A stretch of 7,891 nt of DNA from Synechococcaceae cyanobacterium (lineage in GTDB: Bacteria > Cyanobacteriota > Cyanobacteriia > PCC-6307 > Cyanobiaceae), in the NCBI GenBank assembly GCA_947460085.1, contig CANHGA010000092.1:1-7891 (forward strand), read 5' to 3'. This document shows, in pieces, positions 1-6,710 of the stretch (its first letter is position 1; each line of letters starts with the position of its first letter). The position numbers and the translations under genes are program-made. The notes beneath the pieces are model-generated. The model worked only from the letters and a program-made list of their open reading frames with translations, ran no database searches and was not told the DNA's origin.

Positions 1-722
1 CCCAGCAAACCCACTGGTTCAACGACAAAAGGGGCTGCACCAGGGGCGATCGGCGCGGCTGCACCACCAGGCTTGGCCTGGGCAGGAGCGCCGAGCAGGG
101 CGGATTGCAAGGCCCCTGCCGCCGCCACCAGGGCCTGGCCATCGGCGTGCAGGGGCTCCGCCAAAGCCACATTGAGATGGACCGGCCCCGGCGGGTGCTC
201 AGCGCTGCCCCGGCAGGCCCCCAGGGCTTGGCTGGCCAAGGCGAGGGCGGCCTCGGGGGCCAAGCCGGCCAGGCCCTCAGGGCGTCCATCGGCAGGCACC
301 TGGGCAAGCCAGCGCACGTTGGCCGCCAAAAACGCTTCCTGGTTGACCGTTTGGTTGGCGCCACAACCCTTGAGCTGGGCTGGGCGATCCGCCGTGATCA
401 GCAACAGGGGGATCGCGCCAAAATCGGCCTCCACCACCGCGGGCAGCAGGTTGGCCACGGCCGTACCGGAGGTGGTGATCACCGCCGCGGGCTGGCCGGA
501 GGCTCGCCCCCAACCCAGGGCGAAAAACGCCGCCGAGCGCTCGTCGAGGGCGGTCACCAGCTGCAGCGATGGGCCCTCCAACAGGGCCGCAGCCACTGCT
601 AAGGGGCCGGAGCGACTGCCAGGACAGAGCACGATTTGCCCCAATCCCTCAGCCACCAAAGCCCGCAGCAACCCAAGGCTGGCCTCAAGATTGCGTAACT
701 CTTGATTGGGACCTGGATCCAA
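1..722 (-). CDS. menD: MenD, SEPHCHC synthase (partial, N-terminal part)
   Basis: This is the N-terminal 240 codons or so of the thiamine-diphosphate enzyme that joins 2-oxoglutarate to isochorismate, making SEPHCHC in the menaquinone pathway (phylloquinone in cyanobacteria). The gene leaves the window at its 3' side. Visible family motifs are LCPGSRSGPLAVA near the start, DERSAAFFALG with the conserved cofactor-activating Glu at about residue 61, TTSGTAVANLLPA, and ITADRPAQLKGCGANQTVNQ around residues 105-125. The reading frame is open to the window edge. No ATG lies in frame near the expected start. I chose TTG at 722 because it places about 10 residues before the first conserved helix; in-frame TTGs at 734 and 740 are alternatives. 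It is divergent from lepB with a very short gap. Identity is certain; only the start is not. Confidence 0.95.
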   Translation of the reverse strand, partial: MDPGPNQELRNLEASLGLLRALVAEGLGQIVLCPGSRSGPLAVAAALLEGPSLQLVTALDERSAAFFALGWGRASGQPAAVITTSGTAVANLLPAVVEADFGAIPLLLITADRPAQLKGCGANQTVNQEAFLAANVRWLAQVPADGRPEGLAGLAPEAALALASQALGACRGSAEHPPGPVHLNVALAEPLHADGQALVAAAGALQSALLGAPAQAKPGGAAAPIAPGAAPFVVEPVGLL

Positions 723-756
723 GGGTTGGGGCAACTCCAAACCGGAGCCCAGCAGG

Positions 757-1389
757 ATGGGCCCACCATCTTCTCCCTTCCCCTTGACGAGCGAAGCACC
801 GCCCAAGGCCCCTTTCGTCACCACGCTGCGCCGCCAGGTGTTGCCACTGGTGGCCTGGGTGGCGGTGGCCCTGCTGCTGCGTTGGGGAGTGATCGAGCCC
901 CGCTGGATCCCGTCGGGCTCGATGCTGCCCACCCTGCAATTGCAGGACCGGATCCTGGTGGAGAAACTGCGGCCCAAGCTGCAGGTCCCGTTGGAAATCG
1001 GCACGGTGGTGGTGTTTCGATCCCCAGAGGTGCTGGTTGGGGCCGGCTACGACCCCAAGGCGGCCCTAATCAAGCGGGTGGTGGGGCGCCCTGGGGACAC
1101 CGTGGAGGTCAAGGACGGCAAGCTCTGGCGCAACGGGGCTCCGGCCGAACCCGATTGGGCAGCCGAAGCCATGGATTACGCGATGGCCCCCATCACGGTG
1201 CCCCCCGAGCACCTGCTGGTAATGGGGGACAACCGCAATGCCAGCCTTGATTCCCACATCTGGGGACCCCTGCCCAGCGCCGACCTGATTGGCACGGCCG
1301 TTGTCCGCTACTGGCCCTTGCAGCGTTTGGGCCGGATTCGGTTGTCCGCCCCAACGGCACCAACCCTCAAGCCAGCAGAGCTGGGGTAG
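757..1389 (+). CDS. lepB: LepB, type I signal peptidase
   Basis: This membrane-bound serine protease removes signal peptides from exported proteins. From ATG 757 it is 210 residues. A short Pro/Ser-rich N-terminus is followed by one membrane segment at about residues 28-46. The catalytic Ser box IPSGSMLPTL gives Ser55, the general-base Lys box LIKRVVGRPGD gives Lys106, and the box VMGDNRNASLDSHIWGPLP lies at about 155-173. All signature boxes are present, so it should be active. The frame stays open upstream to TTG 706, but that start would overlap menD and add 17 non-conserved residues, so ATG 757 is preferred. Cyanobacteria often carry more than one LepB; the sequence alone does not say which paralogue this is. 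DUF760 follows closely and is probably co-transcribed. Confidence 0.96.
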   Translation: MGPPSSPFPLTSEAPPKAPFVTTLRRQVLPLVAWVAVALLLRWGVIEPRWIPSGSMLPTLQLQDRILVEKLRPKLQVPLEIGTVVVFRSPEVLVGAGYDPKAALIKRVVGRPGDTVEVKDGKLWRNGAPAEPDWAAEAMDYAMAPITVPPEHLLVMGDNRNASLDSHIWGPLPSADLIGTAVVRYWPLQRLGRIRLSAPTAPTLKPAELG

Positions 1390-1420
1390 GGTGAAGGTCG
1401 TGACGCAGAGCACACCGGAG

Positions 1421-1780
1421 ATGTTCAACCCGGAGTTCCTGACGACCGACAACGAGGCGATCAGCAGTAATTCGCTGATCCAGTACCTCCAGGAGCAGTC
1501 TCCGGATGTGTTGCAGCGGGTTGCCCGTTCTGCCAGCGGTGACATCCAAGACATCATTCGCCACAACGTCCAGGGCCTGCTGGGCATGCTTCCCGGCGAA
1601 CAATTTGAGGTCAAAATCCAGACCAACCGCGAAAACCTCGGCGGTCTGTTGGCCTCAGCGATGATGACGGGCTACTTCCTGCGCCAGATGGAGCAGCGCA
1701 TGGAGCTGGAAGCCTCCCTCCTGGGCAACGGGGAACTCGACCATGAACTGGACAGCGATCCCGGCGAGCTCAACCTCTGA
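1421..1780 (+). CDS. DUF760 domain protein
   Basis: This is a small acidic protein of 119 residues that I recognise as a DUF760 family member, a family found in cyanobacteria and plastid-bearing plants and without a settled biochemical function. Visible features are a helical core with SLIQYLQEQSPDVLQRVA, then DIQDIIRHNVQGLLGMLPG, then LLASAMMTGYFLRQMEQRM, and an acidic tail rich in Asp and Glu. There is no signal peptide or membrane span, so it is probably soluble and cytosolic. The start is uncertain: ATG 1421 gives the MFNPEFLTT beginning but has a GGAG directly against it with no spacer. GTG at 1400 or 1391 would add 7 or 10 residues and sits closer to an AAGG. It follows lepB by about 31 bases in the same direction, so one transcript is likely. 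Confidence 0.85.
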   Translation: MFNPEFLTTDNEAISSNSLIQYLQEQSPDVLQRVARSASGDIQDIIRHNVQGLLGMLPGEQFEVKIQTNRENLGGLLASAMMTGYFLRQMEQRMELEASLLGNGELDHELDSDPGELNL

Positions 1781-1815
1781 GTTTTTGACCTGAGTTGTTG
1801 GGCTGAGCTTTCGCC
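1777..1815 (+). repeat. Three degenerate 13-base tandem units at the DUF760 stop
   Basis: CTGAG occurs at 1777, 1790 and 1803, an exact period of 13. The units are ctgagtttttgac, ctgagttgttggg and ctgagctttcgcc; units 2 and 3 each match unit 1 at 10 of 13 positions. The first unit contains the TGA stop of the DUF760 gene, and the array fills most of the convergent gap before the DUF4336 stop at 1828. No strong terminator hairpin was found here; a 4-base GGGC/GCCC pairing around 1800-1816 is weak. Confidence 0.5.
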
Positions 1816-1827
1816 CTAAGGATTCGT

Positions 1828-3000
1828 CTATCCATCGTTGCCAGCGGAGTCCCCAGGCACCAGTTTGAGTCTTACTAGTCGCTCATCAATGCTGGCCAGA
1901 TAGGCCCAACTGCCCCCATTCGGCGCCCAGGGGCGTTGTTCCAAGCCATCGGCCAGGGCTTTGAGCAACTCTGGCGAACATCCCACCGGAGCCTCGTAGT
2001 GGGCCGGCACCAACCACCGCACCTCCTGGGCCGCCGCCAGACGCCTGATCCACTCGAGCAGGGCAGCGCGCGAGCGCGGAAACACCAAGCGCTCCAGGAT
2101 CGGTGCCACCTGAATCCGAATCCCCCCATCGGGCACCAGGGCTCGGAACTCCTCCACCCAGTTGGGCTGCCAGCGGAAGGGGTAGAGCCCGAAATAGGCA
2201 GCGGGCATCCGGAGGCCAGGGGCAAACGCATCGGCCCAAACCTCCAGCCAACCCGGCACCTGCAGGCTTGCGGGGCGCAGGTAGGAGGCAAACAGCACCA
2301 GCCGTTGCCAGCCCAGCTGCCTGCGCTCCGGGGTGTCCAGCAAGGGCTCATCCCCCCGCTCCCTGGCGTGAAACAGAAGCGGGCGGGGATCCCCATCGAA
2401 CAGGCTGGGCGGGGTTGGGCCGATGCCCACCAAGGCATCGGTCACCAAAAGGCAGCCACTGGCCCGGTGCAAGCAGGCCACCTCCACAAAGGAGCCCAAT
2501 CCGAGATCGAGGGGGCCCAACAACTCCCAATGCAACTCAGCGGCATGGGGCAGGCCCTGGTCAAACAGCACCTTGGTACGGCCCAAGGGGAAGCCCAAAA
2601 AGCTCGGGGGAAGGCGCCAGGGGAAGCTCCACTGACCGGGGGTCACCCACACCGTGGCCGCCGGGAACGCCCGCGCCATCGCCGGCACGGGCAACTTGTG
2701 CTCCAGGCCTGAGGCCGTCGGCAACACGATCGTGCACACCGGCCCATACAACGCCTCCAACGCCCGGAGGCCCTCGCGGACCTCCCCGGTGGGCGGCACG
2801 GGGGCATAGAGCACCAGGCCGTCCTGGACCCGCAGCACGGTCATCCGGATCGGCACAGCCACATAAAACACGCCCTGGAGTTGCTCAAAACTCCAGACTT
2901 GGCCGGGAATCAATTCCCGAATCAGGGTGCGCCGCTGCCCATAGGGATACAGGGGCAACAACGGCCACCAGGGCCAAGCTCGCGACGGGGAGTGGGGCAC
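1828..3000 (-). CDS. DUF4336 domain protein (metallo-beta-lactamase-like)
   Basis: This is a 390-residue protein of the DUF4336 family, which is related in fold to metallo-beta-lactamases and is found in cyanobacteria and plants; its function is unknown. Recognisable conserved stretches, in order, are WPWWPLLPLYPYGQRRT at about 9-25, VWSFEQLQGVFYVAVPIRMT at 35-54, IVLPTASGLEHK at 91-102, LLVTDALVG at 184-192, PLLFHARERGDEP at 207-219, and VPAHYEAP near 331-338. The classical HxHxDH zinc motif is not present; the matching loop carries only one His, so ordinary zinc hydrolase activity is doubtful. The start is uncertain: GTG 3000 leaves a 71-base divergent gap to mntH, while TTG 3084 adds 28 non-conserved residues and overlaps the mntH start by 13 bases. 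The family call is firm; any catalytic role is open. Confidence 0.88.
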   Translation of the reverse strand: MPHSPSRAWPWWPLLPLYPYGQRRTLIRELIPGQVWSFEQLQGVFYVAVPIRMTVLRVQDGLVLYAPVPPTGEVREGLRALEALYGPVCTIVLPTASGLEHKLPVPAMARAFPAATVWVTPGQWSFPWRLPPSFLGFPLGRTKVLFDQGLPHAAELHWELLGPLDLGLGSFVEVACLHRASGCLLVTDALVGIGPTPPSLFDGDPRPLLFHARERGDEPLLDTPERRQLGWQRLVLFASYLRPASLQVPGWLEVWADAFAPGLRMPAAYFGLYPFRWQPNWVEEFRALVPDGGIRIQVAPILERLVFPRSRAALLEWIRRLAAAQEVRWLVPAHYEAPVGCSPELLKALADGLEQRPWAPNGGSWAYLASIDERLVRLKLVPGDSAGNDG

Positions 3001-3071
3001 GGGCAGGGGGCGCTGGTCCCAGCATCGCCCAGGCGCCCATGCCGCTGCGAGGCCTTCCCTAACGTGCGGGC

Positions 3072-4409
3072 GTGAAATCCCCAACCGCGGAAGATCGAAG
3101 CCAGGGGCGGCAATCCACGGTCTGGGTGCCGGCAGACGGGTCCGGCCTGGCCACCTTCCTGCGGGTGCTCGGACCTGGCTACCTGGTGGCTGTCGGCTAC
3201 ATGGACCCAGGCAATTGGGCCACCGACCTCGCAGCCGGATCGCACTTCGGCTACAAGCTTCTGTGGGTTGTGGGCGTCTCCAGCCTGATGGCCATGGTGC
3301 TGCAATCGCTCTGTTGCAGGCTCGGCATTGCCTCGGGGCTCGACCTGGCCGAGGCCTGCGCCAAGGCCCTGCCTTCCCCCCTGCGCATCCCCCTGTGGCT
3401 CCTGGCGGAGCTCGCCATCGTGGCCTGCGATTTAGCGGAACTGGTGGGCAGTGCCATCGCCCTCCAGCTGCTCTTCGGGCTGCCCCTTCCCTGGGGAGTG
3501 GCCCTAACGGCCCTCGACACCCTGCTCTTGCTGTTGCTGCAGCGGTGGGGCATCCGCCGGCTGGAAGCGGTGGTGATCGCCATGGTGGCCCTCATTGGCG
3601 GTTGCTTTGCCGTGGAGCTCCTGTTGCTGCAGCCTTCTTGGCCAGCCATCGGCCAGGGATTCATCCCCCAGGCCAGCACCCTGCTCAATGGGGAAGAACT
3701 GTTTCTCGCGGCCGGGATTTTGGGGGCCACGGTGATGCCCCACAACCTTTACTTGCATTCATCGCTGGTGAAATCCCGCCAGTGGGAAACCAAGCAGGAC
3801 GGCCGGAAACAAGGCGAACGTGAAGGCCGCAAGAAAGCCCTCAAATTCAGCACCCTGGATGCCCTGCTCGCCCTCAGCCTGGCGTTTTTTGTGAACGCCG
3901 CCATTTTGGTTTTAGCCGGGGGCAGCTTCTATGGACGGCCCGGTCCGCCGGTCACCGATCTCAGCCAGGCTTATCACCTGCTGACGCCAATCTTGGGCAC
4001 ATCGATCGCGAGTGTGCTGTTTGGAATTGCCCTGCTGGCATCGGGCCAAAGTTCGACCCTGACCGCCACGATGGCGGGCCAGGTGGTGATGGAGGGGTTT
4101 CTCAACATCCGCTTGCCCGACTGGCAACGACGCCTACTGACCCGGTGCCTGGCCCTGATCCCCGCCATGGTGACGGTGATCGTGCTGGGGGATTTGGGTA
4201 TCAACAAGTTGCTGGTATTCAGCCAGGTGTTGTTGAGCTTGCAACTCCCGTTTGCGGCCATTCCCCTGGTGTGGCTTTGCAGCCAACCCAACCTCATGGG
4301 CGAGCTGGTGGCCCCCCGCTGGCTGCAGCTGGTGGGCTGGAGTTCCGCTGGCGTGATCGTGCTGATCAATGGAGCCCTGTTGATTTCAACCGGCGCCAAC
4401 ATCTGGTGA
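3072..4409 (+). CDS. mntH: MntH, Nramp-family Mn2+/Fe2+ transporter
   Basis: This inner-membrane transporter of 445 residues couples uptake of divalent metals, mainly Mn2+ and Fe2+, to protons. The diagnostic motifs are intact: DPGNWATD in the first helix (Asp45, Asn48), CDLAELVGSAIAL in the third helix, and MPHNLYLHSSLV in the sixth (Met222, His224). The Met is the ligand that favours transition metals over Mg2+. About eleven hydrophobic segments are seen. A basic, charged loop (about residues 235-256) follows helix six, as is usual in the family. The start is GTG 3072; the next in-frame option is GTG 3126. The gene is divergent from DUF4336. Manganese supply matters to photosystem II, but a link to the neighbours is not shown by the sequence, and no Mn riboswitch was recognised in the 71-base upstream gap. 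Confidence 0.95.
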   Translation: MKSPTAEDRSQGRQSTVWVPADGSGLATFLRVLGPGYLVAVGYMDPGNWATDLAAGSHFGYKLLWVVGVSSLMAMVLQSLCCRLGIASGLDLAEACAKALPSPLRIPLWLLAELAIVACDLAELVGSAIALQLLFGLPLPWGVALTALDTLLLLLLQRWGIRRLEAVVIAMVALIGGCFAVELLLLQPSWPAIGQGFIPQASTLLNGEELFLAAGILGATVMPHNLYLHSSLVKSRQWETKQDGRKQGEREGRKKALKFSTLDALLALSLAFFVNAAILVLAGGSFYGRPGPPVTDLSQAYHLLTPILGTSIASVLFGIALLASGQSSTLTATMAGQVVMEGFLNIRLPDWQRRLLTRCLALIPAMVTVIVLGDLGINKLLVFSQVLLSLQLPFAAIPLVWLCSQPNLMGELVAPRWLQLVGWSSAGVIVLINGALLISTGANIW

Positions 4410-4438
4410 TCACCATCCAGTGATGACCATCTGGTGAT
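4397..4438 (+). repeat. Three 14-base tandem repeats across the mntH stop codon
   Basis: The units are caacatctggtgat, caccatccagtgat and gaccatctggtgat, head to tail with no spacer. The consensus caccatctggtgat is itself a near-palindrome: CACCA and TGGTG are reverse complements around TC. TGGTGATCACCA at 4404-4415 is a perfect 12-base palindrome, and ATCACC at 4409-4414 can pair with GGTGAT at 4433-4438. The first unit encodes the last residues and the TGA stop of mntH. No T-run follows, so it is not a standard terminator; a protein-binding site or slippage-born repeat are both possible. Confidence 0.75.
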
Positions 4439-4472
4439 GCGAAAGACCCCGGATTGGCCATAGCCTCGCCCT

Positions 4473-4979
4473 ATGCCCCAGCGCCTCCGCCCCAGCCGGC
4501 CCCCGGGCCTACCGCAATTCACCGGTCGCCAAAGGGACCAACTGGGCCAGTGGCACCAGCTGCTTGGGGCGGCCCGCCAGTGGCACGGCCAGCTTCCCGT
4601 GGTGCTTCTGGATCGCTGCTGGCTGCAACTCAGGGCCGTCGCCGTGGAAGACCTGGCCCAGGTGCTTCCCCCGGACAGCAGCGCCGACGCCCCCGAACTG
4701 GTGCGCTACCGCGACTTAATCGAAGCCGGGGAACCCAGCTGGGCCGCCCAGATGCAGTGCTGGCAAGACTTTGGCCCAGCGGCCTGTCAACAGGCCCTGC
4801 AGCGCTTTTGGGATCGGCAAGAGCGGGGCAACCACGACTGGACCCTGACCACCTATCTCCAGCTGGTGGAGTCCTATCGGGAACCCTGGGCCAGCGGCAA
4901 ACCGCGCCGCCTGCCCTTGCTGGTGCTGGCCCGGGCAAACCAGGCGGAATCCCACCGCCTCCACTGGCTCGACCCATAG
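4473..4979 (+). CDS. Conserved-looking hypothetical protein, Trp/Gln-rich
   Basis: I do not recognise a named family in this 168-residue protein. It has no signal peptide and no membrane span. Trp is unusually frequent (about nine), as is Gln. A probable helical core runs from about residue 88 to 135, with the spaced aromatic pattern WAAQMQCWQDFG, QALQRFWDRQERGNHDWT and YLQLVESYREPW. A Leu-rich stretch LPLLVLARAN lies near the C-terminus. The first 25 residues are Pro- and Arg-rich and look less constrained. ATG 4473 is the first in-frame ATG, though no clear ribosome-binding site precedes it. It lies 63 bases after mntH and 46 bases before the Arg/Gly-rich gene, all in one direction, so it may belong to the trpS transcript. 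Steady high-GC codon use in this frame supports a real gene. Confidence 0.75.
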   Translation: MPQRLRPSRPPGLPQFTGRQRDQLGQWHQLLGAARQWHGQLPVVLLDRCWLQLRAVAVEDLAQVLPPDSSADAPELVRYRDLIEAGEPSWAAQMQCWQDFGPAACQQALQRFWDRQERGNHDWTLTTYLQLVESYREPWASGKPRRLPLLVLARANQAESHRLHWLDP

Positions 4980-5025
4980 GGCCAGCCGGTACGGCACACT
5001 TGCCTTTGATTGCAGGGCTGCGGCG

Positions 5026-5610
5026 ATGGCCGACGACACAACTTCTTCTCGGCAGGACTTCCCCTCCCAAGGTGGTCGGGACCAGGATTCCCGGGGACAA
5101 GAAGGCCGCCAAGGCGGCAACCGTCAAGGGGGCAACCGGGAGCAGGGCGGATTTCGGATCCGTTTAAGCGACAACGAAATGCGCGCGGCCAGAACCGTGC
5201 AAGAGGCCTTCCAGCTGCGCTCCACCGTGGCAGCCCTTGGCTTCACGATCCGCACCGTGGCCCAGATGTTGGAAGACGGCCAACTTGATGAGCTGGTTGC
5301 CCAACAGCGCTCCCAAGCAACGTCCCAGCGCCAAGGTGGTGGTGGCCGCCCCGAGGGACGCGGCCGGGATGGCGGCCAAGGTGGTCGTGGTCAAGGTGGT
5401 GGCGGCCAGGATCGCGCTCCCCGGGCCAACCCCTTCGCACGCCCCAGCAAGCCCCCAGCCGCCGTTCCCGCTGCGCCGGCCGACGCACCAGAAGCTTCCG
5501 AGTCTTCCCCCAACGAGGCTGAGCCTTCCGAGGCCGAACCGGCGGTGGTTGAAGAACTGGCAGGCGCCGAGTCCCAGGAGGGAGCCAGCGTTCAGACCAG
5601 CGAGGCCTGA
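5026..5610 (+). CDS. Arg/Gly-rich protein with RHH-like core, upstream of trpS
   Basis: This 194-residue protein has no function I can name. It has four zones. Residues 1-42 are polar and rich in Gln, Gly and Arg, including QGGNRQGGNR. Residues 43-90 are the only ordered-looking part: FRIRLS would form a beta strand, NEMRAARTVQEAF a helix, and RSTVAALGFTIRTVAQMLED a second helix. This size and order resemble a ribbon-helix-helix DNA-binding domain; that is my inference, not a family match. Residues 100-130 are Gly/Arg/Gln low complexity, and 131-194 are Ala/Pro-rich then acidic. The protein is therefore mostly disordered, with a positive middle and a negative tail, a pattern seen in nucleic-acid binders. 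The stop lies 5 bases before trpS, so the two genes are very likely co-transcribed. ATG 5026 has only a weak CAGGG well upstream. Confidence 0.82.
   Translation: MADDTTSSRQDFPSQGGRDQDSRGQEGRQGGNRQGGNREQGGFRIRLSDNEMRAARTVQEAFQLRSTVAALGFTIRTVAQMLEDGQLDELVAQQRSQATSQRQGGGGRPEGRGRDGGQGGRGQGGGGQDRAPRANPFARPSKPPAAVPAAPADAPEASESSPNEAEPSEAEPAVVEELAGAESQEGASVQTSEA
5110..5139 (+). repeat. 15-base tandem duplication encoding QGGNR twice
   Basis: Two adjacent 15-base units, caaggcggcaaccgt and caagggggcaaccgg, differ at two positions and encode the same pentapeptide. Further on in the same gene, caaggtggt recurs at 5332, 5377 and 5392 (and once at 5068), coding for more Gln-Gly-Gly. These repeats suggest the low-complexity arms grew by slippage. 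Confidence 0.75.
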
Positions 5611-5615
5611 TCCCG

Positions 5616-6710
5616 ATGCCAAGGCCCAGGGTTCTTTCCGGTGTTCAGCCCACCGGCTCGCTGCACCTGGGCAATTGGCTTGGGGCCATCCGCAATTGGG
5701 TTGACCTGCAACCAACCCACGACACCTTTTTCTGTGTCGTGGACCTGCATGCCATCACCGTTCCGCACAACCCCGGCCAACTGGCCGAGGACACGCTGAC
5801 GACGGCGGCCCTCTATCTCGCCTGCGGCATTGATCCAAAGCAATCCACGGTTTTTGTGCAAAGCCATGTGGCTGCCCACAGCGAGCTGTGCTGGCTCCTG
5901 AATTGCGTCACGCCGCTCAACTGGCTGGAGCGCATGATCCAGTTCAAGGAGAAGGCCATCAAGCAAGGCGACCAAGTGTCCGTGGGCCTGCTGGACTACC
6001 CGATCTTGATGGCGGCCGACATCCTTCTCTACGGCGCCGATTTGGTGCCCGTGGGCGAAGACCAAAAACAGCACCTGGAACTGGCCCGCGACATTGCCCA
6101 ACAGCGGATCAACAGCCGTTTTGGCGGCAAGGACGAAGCCGGCGAAGAGATCGCCGTGCTCAAAGTGCCTGAGCCCCTGATCCTTCAAGAGGGTGCCCGG
6201 GTGATGAGCCTCACCGATGGCGCCAACAAAATGAGCAAGAGCGATCCCAACGAGGGATCCCGGATCAGCCTGCTGGACCCCCCTGAATTGATCACCAAAA
6301 AGATCAAACGGGCCAAGACCGATCCCACCATGGGCCTGGAATTTGGCAATCCAGACCGGCCAGAAGCCGACAACCTGCTGGGTCTCTATGCCCTGCTCAG
6401 CGGCAAGGGCCGTGCTGCAGCCCTAGCCGAATGCGCTCCCATGGGCTGGGGCACCTTCAAGCCCCTGCTGGCCGAGGCGGCCGTGGCAGCCCTCAGCCCC
6501 ATCCAGGGGCGTTACCGGGACCTGCGGGCGGAGCCTGGCTACCTGGAATCGGTCTTGAAAGCTGGCCAGCTCAAGGCCTCAGAGGTGGCCCAGGCAACCC
6601 TTCACAACGTTCGCTCCTCCCTGGGGTTCCTCGAGGCCTCCCAGGTCGGGAGCCCCCTGAAACCAGGACCACACCGATCTCTACCTGCGTCCCAGCAATC
6701 CCAAGCTTGA
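5616..6710 (+). CDS. trpS: TrpS, tryptophanyl-tRNA synthetase
   Basis: This class I aminoacyl-tRNA synthetase charges tRNA-Trp with tryptophan in the cytosol. The ATP-binding HIGH-type motif is PTGSLHLGNWLGA with HLGN at residues 17-20, and the second signature is KMSKS at 205-209. Between them lies the family stretch DILLYGADLVPVGEDQKQH, which helps bind tryptophan and build the active site. ATG 5616 yields the expected beginning MPRPRVLSGVQPTG, and a GAGG sits about 10 bases upstream, inside the end of the previous gene. The protein is 364 residues, slightly longer than the usual 330-340 because of a Ser/Pro/Gln-rich tail of about 23 residues after the last conserved helix (SSLGFLEA). The gene follows the Arg/Gly-rich gene by 5 bases and is very likely its operon partner. 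Confidence 0.97.
   Translation: MPRPRVLSGVQPTGSLHLGNWLGAIRNWVDLQPTHDTFFCVVDLHAITVPHNPGQLAEDTLTTAALYLACGIDPKQSTVFVQSHVAAHSELCWLLNCVTPLNWLERMIQFKEKAIKQGDQVSVGLLDYPILMAADILLYGADLVPVGEDQKQHLELARDIAQQRINSRFGGKDEAGEEIAVLKVPEPLILQEGARVMSLTDGANKMSKSDPNEGSRISLLDPPELITKKIKRAKTDPTMGLEFGNPDRPEADNLLGLYALLSGKGRAAALAECAPMGWGTFKPLLAEAAVAALSPIQGRYRDLRAEPGYLESVLKAGQLKASEVAQATLHNVRSSLGFLEASQVGSPLKPGPHRSLPASQQSQA

Noticed and set aside
73..705. A 210-codon plus-strand frame at the left end
   Set aside because: The minus strand here encodes MenD with several exact family motifs; the plus frame is its shadow.
706..756. TTG 706 as the lepB start
   Set aside because: It would overlap menD and add 17 residues not expected in LepB, while ATG 757 gives a normal short N-terminus before the membrane segment.
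2103..3062. A 319-codon open frame on the plus strand opposite DUF4336
   Set aside because: Its product is Pro/Ala/Arg-rich without motifs, and the minus strand encodes a clear DUF4336 protein throughout.
3001..3071. A manganese riboswitch ahead of mntH
   Set aside because: The gap is only 71 bases (or none if DUF4336 starts at 3084), and I could not recognise the conserved elements of the yybP-ykoY class.
3780..3850. Charged, basic insert in MntH that might be a regulatory domain
   Set aside because: Nramp proteins normally have a charged cytosolic loop after helix six, and the length here is not unusual.
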